NCBI GenBank assembly: GCA_016699635.1
Contig: CP064983.1
Location: forward strand, 930,001 to 994,000
From: Bacteroidota bacterium
GTDB taxonomy: Bacteria > Bacteroidota > Bacteroidia > AKYH767-A > OLB10
Length of the DNA stretch: 64,000 nucleotides
Direction: 5' to 3'
The position numbers and the translations under genes are program-made. A model generated the notes under the pieces. That model saw only the letters and a list, made by a program, of their open reading frames with translations, had not been told where the DNA came from and did no database searches. Shown piece by piece: positions 31,514 through 42,291 of this stretch. Position 1 is the stretch's first letter. Each line of letters begins with the position of its first letter.

Positions 31514-32539
31514 TTACTCCACAACTACTTTTCTGGTAAGAACAGACTGTTGATTCATTAATTTAATTAAGTACCACCCTTTGTATTGTTTAAAAGTTTA
31601 ACTTAAGCGTATTGTTTCCGACTGATGTAATGTTGAAGTTCACCTTTTGCCCAACGGCATTATAAATCTCTATATTGCCGGCTTGCGTTAAACTAAAATC
31701 GCTAATTAAAAACTGACCACTTGAAGGGTTTGGTGAAATATTGATTTCATTTTGTTGTGCCAGTTGGCATAAGCCCTGTAGTTCCGGAAATTGGTTGATA
31801 GCGCAAAACAGGTGTTTGTGCAGTTCCGTCAATAGTTGTAATACCATAGGTAAGTAAAGGTTGTTTGATGGTATCATGAAACCAATAGTAGTAATCATCA
31901 GAAACCAAATAATCAATTACCGGAGTACCTAACATATAAATTTTTATATGAAATGTTTCAATTGCATGAATACGCAACACATTAGTGAATGTACCTGTAG
32001 GTAAAATCAAAGTTCCTTGCTGATCGGCATTGATTGCAAGCGATCCACTTTCAAGAGTGCAGGAATCTTCGCCCAACCCAAATGGTGCATAGCGTCCGGA
32101 GTAAGATGAGTTAACTGTTTGCCCTGCTGTCATTGGGAAAATGAAATTCTGTGGCATAGGTACCTGTATTATAAACGCCATAATTAGATGCGCTGCTATA
32201 CCATCCAATTCGATTGATATCATTTGCAGTATTCTGATAATAAAAATAACCTGCTGCACCACTCTCACCACGTGCTAATGTTGCACCGGGAAAAGAATCA
32301 ACGCCATTACCTGTTATTGTTGCCGGGTCGTCATAGAAAAAACTGTAGTTGGTGCCTGCATTCATAAGCAGTGCATTATCCCAAAGTGTATTAGTGACAG
32401 GGCCTGTACCGTTTTGGTTGAATCCAAATGTGTTGGCATCAACATACCTTATAGTATCTCCAATAGCAGGCATCAGGACAATATGCGCAATGCTACCAAA
32501 ATTCCCTTCGTTTCCCGCGGTAGAGTGCAAACTCAACAA
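31514..32539 (-). pseudogene. T9SS-sorted surface protein, frameshifted and apparently lacking a signal peptide
   Basis: Three overlapping frames join into one coding region of about 340 residues. The C-terminal end is a T9SS type A sorting domain (INISPNPSSGQFLISDFSL ... KVVVE). Breaks fall near 32125, 31750 and 31592. The N-terminus begins within a beta-rich domain at about 32539, and upstream in-frame TGA excludes a signal peptide. It is therefore either a 5'-truncated gene or has another indel in the first codons. The nearby remnant at 31236-31319 supports local decay. Confidence 0.55.
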
Positions 32540-32613
32540 TTTTGCTGATGCAAGTCATTTTATATTTCATCCGTTTCTGCCATCTTGCACACCTTTATTT
32601 TACTTTATAAATA

Positions 32614-33821
32614 ATGACAGAAATAATGTCACCTGCAGGCTCGTTCGAGTCGTTGCAAGCAGCTATACAAGGTGGTGCCGATGCAGTATATTTTGGAATC
32701 GAGCAACTGAACATGCGTGCACGTGCAGCCAATAATTTTACACTCGATGATCTTGCTGAAATTAAAAAGATTTGTCATGCAAAAAATGTCAGAACCTACC
32801 TTACACTGAACACCGTAATGTATGATCATGACATTATGCTGATGAAAAAATTATTGATGCAGCAAAGAAAAATAATATAGATGCTGTTATAGCATCTGAC
32901 CATGCGGCATTGATGCATGCTAAAAAAATTGGTATGCCTATACACATTTCAACGCAGGCCAATGTCAGCAATATTGAGAGTGTTCGCTTTTTTGCAGTTT
33001 ATGCTGATACAATTGTGCTGGCTCGTGAATTAACATTGCATCAGGTAGCTGATGTTGTAAAACAGATCAAACGTCAGAAAATAAAAGGTCCTTCAGGTAA
33101 ATTAATAAAAATAGAAGTGTTTGCCCATGGTGCTTTATGTATGGCCGTTTCTGGCAAATGTTATCTGAGTCTCCACTCACACAATGCCTCAGCAAACCGT
33201 GGTGCATGTATTCAGAATTGCAGACGTGAATATATTGTTCAGGATAAAGAAAACGAAGTTGAGCTTGAAATTGACAATGAGTATATCATGTCGTCAAAAG
33301 ATTTATGCACTATTGATTTTATTGACAAACTAATTGAAACGGGCATCAGTATTTTGAAAATTGAAGGCAGAGGTCGTGCTGCCGACTATGTTTATACTAC
33401 AACAAAATGTTATAAAGAAGCTGTTGAATGTTATCATAATGGCAGCTATTCTGCAACAAAAATTGAACATTGGAAAAATGAACTGGCAACAGTCTTTAAC
33501 CGTGGTTTCTGGGGTGGTTATTTTCTTGGAAAAACTATGGGTGAATGGAGTAATACAGGAGGCTCGCAGGCAACTACCAAAAAAATTTATGTCGGTAAGG
33601 GCGTTAAATATTTTCCAAAAAACAAAGTAGGTGAATTTAAATTGGAATCAGGAACACTTTCCGTTGACAATGATATTATGATTACCGGTTCAACAACAGG
33701 AATTATTCTTACCAAGGTTCAGGAATTGCGAATGGATGATTTACCGGTTACAACTGTAAAAAAAGGCGATGTGTTTTCAATGCCGGTTGAGAAAAATAAA
33801 ACCATCAGACAAACTTTATAA
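32614..33821 (+). CDS. Peptidase U32-family protein (TrhP/RlhA-type), one frameshift
   Basis: About 402 residues. The N-terminus [20 protein letters not shown] and the conserved GGADAVYFG are typical of U32. The cysteine cluster LCMAVSGKC then GACIQNC fits the [4Fe-4S] ligand pattern of U32 RNA hydroxylases such as TrhP. The frame breaks near 32855, where one A is missing from an A run ([15 protein letters not shown] expected). Known relatives hydroxylate tRNA uridine or 23S rRNA, or ubiquinone precursors. Which one applies here is not decidable. A ferredoxin gene follows 8 bases later. Confidence 0.85.
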
Positions 33822-33829
33822 AATCATTA

Positions 33830-34057
33830 ATGATTGAGATAGTACAATACAGGAGTAAATGTATTGGCTGCAATGCCTGTGTTGAAGCTTCAGCAACACG
33901 ATGGCGTATGTCGCGCAAAGACGGAAAATGCACTTTGGTAGGTGGAAAAAATAATAAAGGCATTTACATTGCTGTTGTAAATGATGATGAATATGAACAA
34001 GCACTGCAGGCAGCAAAAAACTGTCCGGTAAACATTATTAAAGTAAAAAGGAAATAA
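33830..34057 (+). CDS. Small single-cluster ferredoxin
   Basis: 75 residues. The cluster motif CIGCNACVEA and a distant CPVNIIKV give four cysteines for one [4Fe-4S]. A central charged insert (RKDGKCTLVGGKNNKG) separates the two halves. It lies between a U32 gene and a flavin split-barrel gene, with one base before the latter, so the three are likely co-transcribed. It could supply electrons to the U32 enzyme. Confidence 0.85.
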   Translation: MIEIVQYRSKCIGCNACVEASATRWRMSRKDGKCTLVGGKNNKGIYIAVVNDDEYEQALQAAKNCPVNIIKVKRK

Positions 34058-34476
34058 ATGGATTCTATAATAGAAAGCTTTATCAGTGCGCAAAAAATAT
34101 GACCTTATGCACTCTGTTAACGACACACCTGAATGTGCTAATTGCTTTTATGCTTTCATGCCGAACGGTGCTAATTTGATTTTTAAATCAAAAAACTACC
34201 GGTCATGTTTCTCATGCACTTGTAAATAATAAAGTGGTAGGCACAATATTACCTGACATAAGTAAGATTGGAAACATCAAGGGCATTCAGTTTTCAGGAA
34301 TTTTTCTTGAACCACAAGATGTCATGCTGGAGCAGGCGAAGAAAATTTATTACAGTAAATTTCCTCTGGCATTAGGAATATCGGGCGACTTATGGCTGAT
34401 AAAATTAACCTACATCAAAATGACCGATAACACACTTGGCTTTGGAAAAAAGCTGCTATGGGAGAACAAGAACTGA
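34058..34476 (+). CDS. Pyridoxamine-phosphate-oxidase-like FMN split-barrel protein (YhbP-type), three frameshifts
   Basis: About 140 residues. After repair of indels near 34095, 34113 and 34191 the frame reads SAQKNMTLCTSVNDTPECA, then NCFYAFMPNGANLIFKSK, matching short FMN-binding split-barrel proteins. The C-terminal half (VVGTILPDISKIGNIKGIQF) is intact. It is probably a flavin-binding redox protein. It ends 11 bases before convergent gcvP. Confidence 0.72.
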
Positions 34477-34487
34477 TTAAAAATCAT

Positions 34488-37352
34488 TTATATTGCTTCT
34501 GCATTTTCATAAGACAAAACATCAGGACAAGTACAAACTAAATTCCTATCGCCATAAGCATTATCAACCCTCTTAACAGATGGCCAGAATTTATTTCCTG
34601 CAACCCAAGGTGCCGGAAAAACTGCTTTCTGACGTGAGTAGCTATGTTTCCATTCATCTGCTGTTGCTTCAAGTGCAGTATGTGGCGCATTCACAAGCAT
34701 ATTATCTTCTTTGCTGTACTCACCATTGATTACTTCCATAATTTCATGTCTGATAGCAATCATTGCATCACAAAAACGATCTATCTCTTCTAATGGCTCA
34801 CTCTCTGTAGGTTCCACCATAAGCGTTCCTGCAACAGGAAATGCTACTGTAGGTGCATGAAAACCATAATCCATCAGTCGCTTGGCAATATCAGTTACAT
34901 CAACATTGGCAACAGCTTTAAATGCACGACAATCTAAAATCATTTCATGAGCGCAAAAACCATTTTTGCCTTTATATAAAACCGGATAATGTTTTTCCAA
35001 ACGTGCTTTAATATAATTGGCATTGAGCATTGCTATTTCTGTTGCACGTTGTACACCTGTCTTACCTAGCATTTTTATATATCCATAACTAATCAACAAA
35101 ATTAATGCACTGCCCCAAGGAGCTGCGGCAACGGCATTTACGCCCTTACGCCCACCGGTGGGCACAACAGTATGCGAAGGTAAAAATGGCGCAAGATGTT
35201 CAGCTACACCAATAGGTCCCATTCCGGGGCCACCTCCACCATGTGGTATGGCAAATGTTTTATGCAAATTCAAATGACAAACATCAGCACCTATCAATGC
35301 CGGGCATGTTAAACCTACTTGTGCATTCATGTTTGCACCATCCATATAAACCTGACCACCGTTGGCATGTATTGCTGCTGTTATCTGTTTAATATTCTCC
35401 TCATACACACCATGTGTTGAAGGATATGTCACCATCAAACAAGATAAATTTTCCTGATGCTGTTCTGCTTTAAGTCTTAAATCGCTCAGGTCAATGTTTC
35501 CATCATCATCACATTTAACAACAACAACTTTTAATCCGGCAAGTACAGCACTGGCAGGATTGGTTCCATGTGCAGATTGTGGTATCAATACCACATTGCG
35601 ATGACTCTGTCCTCTGTCATTATGATATTTCTGAATAACAACTAAACCGGCATATTCTCCTTGTGCGCCACTGTTAGGCTGTAACGACACTGCTGCAAAT
35701 CCTGTAATCTCTTTCAGGTAATTTTCCAGTTCTGTTATAATATGCGCATAACCTTGTGCCTGTTCAACCGGAGCAAATGGATGCAGTTGTTGGCAAACTC
35801 ATTACAGCTTAGTGGCTCCATTTCACTGGTAGCATTCAGTTTCATGGTGCAAGAACCTAATGAAATCATTGAATGATTCAATGCAAGATCTTTATTCTCG
35901 AGACGCTTGATGTAGCGTAGCATTTCTGTTTCGCTGTGGTGTGTGTTAAATACTGCATTGGTCAGAAATTCTGAACTGCGTAATAGCGCAGCAGGTATAG
36001 CATTACCATTAAGACTTACGGCAGCAATTGACTTTTTACCAATACTTGCAGCAAACACACGTAAAATGTCTTTTAAATCTTCGTCAGAGGTTGTTTCATC
36101 TATACTAACACCAACTGTATTTCCATTGTAACGGAAGTTTATCAGATTAGCTTCAGCCATATCGCGAACACTCTCTGTATCTTCTACTTCAACAGTCAAT
36201 GTATCGAACCATGAGTTGTTCACTACTTTAAATCCGGCTTTCTTTAAACTCTCTGCAAGTGCAGTAGTACGCTTATGTACTGTAGTAGCAATAGCCTTCA
36301 AACCTTCTGCTCCATGATACACTGCATACATTGATGCCATCACTGCTAACAGCACCTGCGCAGTACAAATATTACTTGTTGCCTTATCTCGTCTGATATG
36401 TTGCTCGCGTGTCTGCAATGCCATACGTAAAGCAGGATTGCCTTCTGCATCTACACTCATACCGATAATTCTTCCGGGCAAATTTCTTTTATATACATCA
36501 TGTGTTGCAAAATATGCAGCATGCGGACCGCCATATCCCATTGGTACACCAAAACGTTGGGTAGATCCAACCACGCAATCGGCACCCCACTCACCGGGAG
36601 GCGTTAACAATACAAGACTTAAAATATCTGCTGCTACACAAACACGAACTTCATGTCGGTGACACATGTTAACAATGTTTTTATAATCCAACACATTACC
36701 TATTGCATCAGGATACTGAAGTAATGCACCAAAGAAACTGTCATCAGGCGAAAACAATTGCTCATCGCCAACAACCAATTCAATATCCAATGGTTTGCTG
36801 CGTGTGCGCAACACATCTATAGTTTGCGGAAAGCAGTTTTCAGACACAAAAACTTAAATGCATTTTTTTTCTCTGCCTCTTTAGAGCGGGTGTAATAAAA
36901 CATCACCATTGCTTCAGCAGCAGCAGTAGCCTCATCCAGCAACGATGCATTTGCAATCTGCATTCCTGTCAAATCGCACACCATAGTCTGAAAATTCAAC
37001 AATGCTTCCATCCTGCCCTGTGCAATCTCTGCCTGATAAGGAGTATATGCTGTGTACCAACCCGGATTTTCAAAAATGTTTCGTTTTATTACACCCGGCA
37101 CAATGGTATTGTAATACCCCATGCCAATAAAATTTTTAAAAACCTGATTTTCCGAAGCTGTTGCTTTCAATTCATTTAAATATTCAAACTCGCTCATTGC
37201 CTCCGGAAGGTTTAATGGTTTTTGCAAACGAATCAGTTCAGGAATAATTTTAGCAATAAGATCATTTACGGATTTTACGCCAATGGTGGCAAGCATGTGT
37301 TTAACCTGCTTGTCATCAGGTAAATGTGCCTGTCGGCAAAAGAATAGTACAT
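34488..37352 (-). CDS. gcvP: Glycine dehydrogenase (decarboxylating), P-protein, three frameshifts
   Basis: P-protein of the glycine cleavage system, PLP-dependent decarboxylation of glycine. The N-terminus [10 protein letters not shown] starts at 37352, and the PLP lysine is in [17 protein letters not shown]. The C-terminus contains NLVCTCPDV. The frame breaks near 37310, near 36850 ([16 protein letters not shown] expected) and near 35778 ([18 protein letters not shown] expected). With these repaired it has about 955 residues, the normal single-chain length. It has its own -7 element upstream at 37371-37378. The other gcv genes are not in the window. Confidence 0.94.
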
Positions 37353-37370
37353 GTACTCTGGATTTTGCCG

Positions 37371-37378
37371 CAAAAGTA
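37371..37378 (-). promoter_or_regulatory. -7 promoter element TACTTTTG for gcvP
   Basis: Exact TAnnTTTG match on the minus strand, 18 bp before the gcvP ATG. No glycine riboswitch is visible; the leader is too short. Confidence 0.5.
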
Positions 37379-37500
37379 AATAATTAGAACGTTAAAAAAT
37401 GTATTTCTGAAAGCATTCAACATGATTTACATCAAGCATTTACCGCTTTTTAGCACAAAAATTATTAACACATGTTGATATTTCAATATTTCTAAAACTT

Positions 37501-37592
37501 GGGCATGTCACCGCCTGGCGCTGTCGGGCTATACACTGCAGTCCGCTCCTTCCTGCGGAAGTATGCGGGCTTTACGTTACTATCCCTCAAGC
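37501..37592. repeat. GC-rich structured intergenic element, probable interspersed repeat
   Basis: A GC-rich block in an AT-rich intergenic stretch. CTTCC (37549-37553) pairs with GGAAG (37557-37561), nested inside AGTCCGC (37540-37546) pairing with GCGGGCT (37565-37571). The flanks GCGCTGTCGGGCTAT and TATCCCTCAAGC resemble a palindromic intergenic element that I recall from many Bacteroidota genomes. No second copy is in the window. The rest of 37379-37720 is AT-rich and empty. Confidence 0.5.
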
Positions 37593-37720
37593 AAAAAAAC
37601 ATCTCCAAAACAAAACTTTTCTCCTCCGATTCGATTATCCATATAACAACACATTATCAAATTTTTAACAAATGCTGCATATTACATACATTTTTTATAG
37701 TTTTGAATCAAATAACTGAT

Positions 37721-38365
37721 ATGACCTTACGTCACTTTATAACATCCCTTATTTTTCTTTTCAGCGCCACAACATTAAGCGCACAAGACACACTGTTGCT
37801 CCTTAATGGCAAAACCAAACCTGTAAAACTTTTTAACCTCAACGACCCCGACTGGGTGAGATATGTAAAATTGCAAGGCAGTTCACGTGTTAAAAAAGAT
37901 TGATGTTTACAAAGTGTTCTCCATCAAAAAAGCTGATGGCACAGAGCAAGTTCTTTATAAACCGGACAGCACATCAGATGATCCTGATATTCCATGGGTG
38001 CGCGATTTTATTGCAGGACAACAATATGGAATAATGCATAAAAGAGAGCGTTTTAACAAACACGATAACCAATGGCACCGCAGACTAAACTTTACTGAAG
38101 TTGGTGGAATAGCTGCAGGCGGTGCAGGAAGCCTTTAACTTTTTATGGTATTCCGGTGCCTGCAATTTATGCCATTGCTGTGGGACGGCAAAGCCCTGCA
38201 TTACCCAACGATCCGGCTATTGCTCCTGAAATGAAAAACAGCGAAGGATTTATTTCAGGCTATCAAAAACAAAGACGTAATCAGCGAATCAGACAAGGAT
38301 TTATTTCCGGCATGATAGGTTTTGCTGTTGGCATTGTTACTTTCACTCTAATAGAACGGAACTGA
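37721..38365 (+). CDS. Secreted/membrane protein of unknown function, two frameshifts
   Basis: About 213 residues. The signal peptide ends TLSAQ (residue 20). The mature part begins DTLLLLNGKTKPVKL and contains VYKVFSIKKADGTEQVLY. A Gly/Ala-rich stretch (PVPAIYAIAVG) comes near residue 145, with a C-terminal membrane segment (ISGMIGFAVGIVTFTLIE). Breaks fall near 37900 and near 38132 (one A missing, AGKPLTFYGIP expected). I recognise no domain. The stop is directly followed by the UbiA-like gene. Confidence 0.6.
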
Positions 38366-39175
38366 TTGTTCAGGAAGATTGCTCATAAAGCTGTTTCCTA
38401 TAACCTACTCATTGCCCTTGCAGCAAGTGCAGCAAGTCATTTAACTATTCTCAGAATAAATGAAACAAACAATGTAGTTCTTATAGCAATTATATTCTTT
38501 GCTACTCTGGCTATCTATAATTTTCCTCGTTTGCCATGGCAAAAACCACTTAACACACGGACATGGATTTGTCTTATTTCGATTCTATTCTCACCAATTT
38601 TAATAATCAATTATAATTATATTTCCATAAATCTTTTTTTGACAGCTATTCTGGCTTGTCTCATTTATATGATGCCTTTTAATTACAAGGGCAAACGCAT
38701 CAAAGGAATTCGCAACATTTTTCTTCTTAAAAAATATTTTTCTTGCTTTAAGTTGGGCATTAATTACTGTACTCTTACCGATGGCTGCATTAGGGCATGA
38801 ATCACCAATAATAAAAGAAGTTTTTTACTCCGTTTCATTTATGTTTTCGGCATTTCTTTATTGTTTGATATTCGCGATACTGCAAAAGACAAAACACGCA
38901 ACCACCTGACACTACCCGTGGTTTTAGGAACAACAGTAACCCGATATATTGTTATTGCATCTGCAGCATTATTTATTTTAATTGTTTCTGTACTTTATCG
39001 TCATGAACATTTTACATTACCTATGGCAGTTGCATTTATCACAAGTGCACTGTTGTTGGTAGTTGCGACAATTACTGCACCACCTGCAGCAAACTTTAAA
39101 TTTTATCAGGTTGGAGTTGACAGTTTGCTTATTGCACAATGGTTATTGGTGGTAGTTGCCGTAAAATTTTATTAA
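38366..39175 (+). CDS. UbiA-like prenyltransferase family membrane protein, frameshifted
   Basis: About 270 residues with eight or more membrane helices. The motif DIRDTAKDK near the middle corresponds to the second Asp-rich motif of UbiA-type intramembrane prenyltransferases. The first Asp-rich motif is not clear, so activity is uncertain. Breaks fall near 38735 (LALSWALITVLLP expected) and near 38858. It starts with TTG at 38366, directly after the preceding stop; no ATG is available. Confidence 0.6.
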
Positions 39176-39279
39176 TTTCTTTCTATTCCCTCCTCGTTAT
39201 ACAAATCCTCTTTTATTTTTTTGGTAATTTAATCTTAATCATGTAGGTTTGAACTCCACTAAAAATCAAGATCAAAGGT

Positions 39280-40753
39280 ATGTCCAAAGGAATACATGTA
39301 AAAAAACCTCTCGATAGTTTATTAGCTGAAGCAGAAGACAGCGAAAAAGGTTTAAAAAGAACGCTTACTGCAAACAGTCTTATTGCACTCGGTATTGGTG
39401 CTATTATTGGTGCAGGACTATTTGTGCGCACTGCTGCTGCTGCTGCAAACAATGCTGGGCCGGCTGTTACATTAGCTTTTGTTATTGCAGGATTGGGTTG
39501 CGCCTTTGCAGGATTGTGCTATGCAGAATTTGCAAGTATGATACCTATTGCCGGTAGTGCCTATACTTATAGTTACACTACAATGGGTGAATTTATTGCC
39601 TGGATAATCGGATGGGATCTTGTGCTTGAATATGCACTTGGTGCAGCAACAGTGAGTATTGCCTGGAGCGAATACCTGAACAAATTGTTGAATTATCTGG
39701 GCATGCACATACCTTATGAATGGTGCCATTCACCTTTTGAACATAGTTTAGATGGTGTTTATGGTATTATGAATGTTCCTGCATTGGTAATTCTCATATT
39801 ACTTTCCTTACTCTTAATAAAAGGTACTCAAGAAAGTGCCTTCGTAAATGGTATCATTGTAGTTACTAAAGTGGCTATTGTAATACTCTTTATTGTTTTT
39901 GGCTGGCAATTTATTAATCCTGCTAATCACACGCCTTATATACCTGCTGCAAGCACTTTCACCGACCACATGGGTGTGCCACATCACTATGGTGGAATAT
40001 TGGGAATTCTTGGTGCTGCCGGTGTGGTATTCTTTGCATTCATTGGTTTTGATGCCGTGAGCACTGCTGCACAAGAAGCAAAAAATCCCGGTCGTGATAT
40101 GCCAAAAGGAATTTTAGGTTCATTAATAATTTGTACTGTCCTTTACATTCTGTTTGCTCATGTGCTAACAGGAGTTGCCTCAGTAGAAGATTTCCAGAAC
40201 ACAAGGTAGTGAAGCCTCAGTGACTTATGCCATTCAAACCTATATGCATGGCTACGACTGGTTAGCAAAATTGGTAACCGTTGCTATTCTTGCCGGATTC
40301 TCCTCTGTAATTTTAGTTATGCTTTTAGGACAATCACGTGTATTTTATTCTATGAGTCGTGATGGATTGTTGCCTAAAGTTTTTTCAGAACTACATCCTG
40401 TTTACCGAACACCTTATAAATCGAATTTAATTCTCTTTGTTTTTGTCGGACTTTTTGCTGCATTTGTACCGGGTGATATTGTTGGTGATATGACAAGCAT
40501 TGGAACACTGTTTGCATTTATGCTGGTTGCAGCCGGTGTAATCATTATGCGTAAAACCAATCCCGATGCAAAACGTACTTTCAGAACACCTTTAGTTCCA
40601 TTAGTTCCCATCTTAGGAATTATTGTTTGTGGAGCCATGATATTCGGCTTGGGTTGGCCTAATTGGTCACGCTTACTAATGTGGCTGGCTATAGGTTTCG
40701 TTATTTATTTTGGCTACAATATAAATCACAGTAAATTAAGTAATCCGAAATAA
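39280..40753 (+). CDS. Cationic-type amino acid permease (APC superfamily), one frameshift
   Basis: About 490 residues and 12 or more helices. The N-terminus ALGIGAIIGAGLFVRTA is the APC substrate-binding helix, and FIGFDAVSTAAQEAKNP is the CAT-family helix 6-8 motif. The frame breaks near 40195, where one C is extra (DFRTQGSEASVTYA expected). Substrates are probably amino acids; specificity is not predictable. It is in tandem with a second APC permease 21 bases later. Confidence 0.85.
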
Positions 40754-40774
40754 AATTACTTTCTAAAAATTTAT

Positions 40775-42228
40775 ATGCACAACGACAAACCACACCTGCA
40801 CCGTTCATTAGGACTGTGGGATGCTACCATGTTGGTTGCCGGTTCAATGATTGGCTCAGGTATTTTTATTGTCAGTGCCGACATGTCACGGCATACAGGT
40901 TCTGCAGGATGGTTGCTTTTTTTATGGTTGCTAAGTGGTGTTATCACACTTATAGCAGCACTTTGTTATGGCGAACTGGCAGGTATGATGCCGCAAGCAG
41001 GAGGTCAGTTTGTTTATATCAGACGTGCATGGGGAAACTGCTTGGCATTTTTATACGGATGGACAGTATTTATGGTCATTCAAACGGGAGTTATTGCTGC
41101 AGTGGCTGTAGCATTTGCAAAATTTACTGCTGTGTTTTTTCCTTATTTTAACACAGGCAATATTTTATTTCAGGCAGGCGGAATAAGTATATCTGCTGCA
41201 CAAATGCTTGCTATATTTCTCATTGCTGTACTAACATGGTTCAACAGCCGTGGTATTGAAGGTGGAAAAACCATTCAAAACATTTTTACTTCAGCAAAGT
41301 TGCTTGCCCTATTTATTCTCATTGTAGCCGGACTATGGGTTGGATTAAAAACCAACACGCTTTCAACTAACTTCGGCAATGCCTGGAGCGTTAATTCAAT
41401 GATTAAAACCGATTCGGGCTGGATAGAACAACACATCAGTGGCTTTGCAATAATACTCATGCTTGGCACTGCCATTATAGGCTCATTATTCAGCAGCGAT
41501 GCTTGGAACAACGTTACATTTATTGCCGGTGAAATAAAAGATCCGAGCCGCAACATTCCACGAAGTCTGATGTTGGGCACAGCAATGGTAACTTTACTTT
41601 ACTGCTTAGCCAACATTGCATATCTGGCATTATTACCTTTAAAAGGCAGTATTGATGCTGCAACAGTTGCAGGGCAAGGTATTCAGTTTGCAGGAGGCGA
41701 CACCGACCGGGTAGGAACAGCCGCAGCCTCTATGATTTTTGGTGACTCAAGTGTTTATATCATGGCAGCACTCATCATGATTTCAACTTTCGGATGCAAC
41801 AATGGTATTATCCTTAGTGGTGCCAGAGTTTATTATGCAATGGCTTTGGAAAATCTCTTTTTTAAGCAGGCAAAAAACTCAATTCAAAAGGAGTTCCAGC
41901 AATTGCGCTATGGGTACAGGCAATATGGGCAGGTTTATTATGTCTAAGCGGCACGTATGGTGATTTACTTGATTACACTGTTTTTGCCTCACTCCTGTTT
42001 TATGTAATAACTATTTCCGGTATTTTTATTTTGCGTAAACGTGAGCCTGATGCAGAAAGGCCTTACAAAGTATTTGGTTATCCATTTTTACCGGCACTCT
42101 ATATTATTTTAGCACTATCAATTTGCTCTATATTACTTTATACCAAAACAGCCGTTGCCGGCAAAGGCTTACTTATTGTTCTGCTAGGATTACCCATCTA
42201 TTATCTGTTTAAAAGACGCAGCAGTTAA
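40775..42228 (+). CDS. Second APC-superfamily amino acid permease, one frameshift
   Basis: About 484 residues, 12 helices. The N-terminus MLVAGSMIGSGIFIVSADM and the segment SDAWNNVTFIAGEIKDPSRN are typical of LAT-type permeases. The frame breaks near 41870, where one A is missing from an A run (KKLNSKGVPAIALWVQ expected). The C-terminus is RKREPDAERPYKVFGYPFLP. It is a diverged neighbour of the preceding permease, not a recent duplicate. Confidence 0.85.
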
Positions 42229-42291
42229 ATAGATTTCTCAGGTATTTAAAAGCTACGTACATTCGTAGTTCAAAATATAAATGTCATTCAA

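Noticed and set aside
37353..37400. Glycine riboswitch upstream of gcvP
   Set aside because: The -7 box is 18 bp from the start codon, leaving no room for an aptamer.
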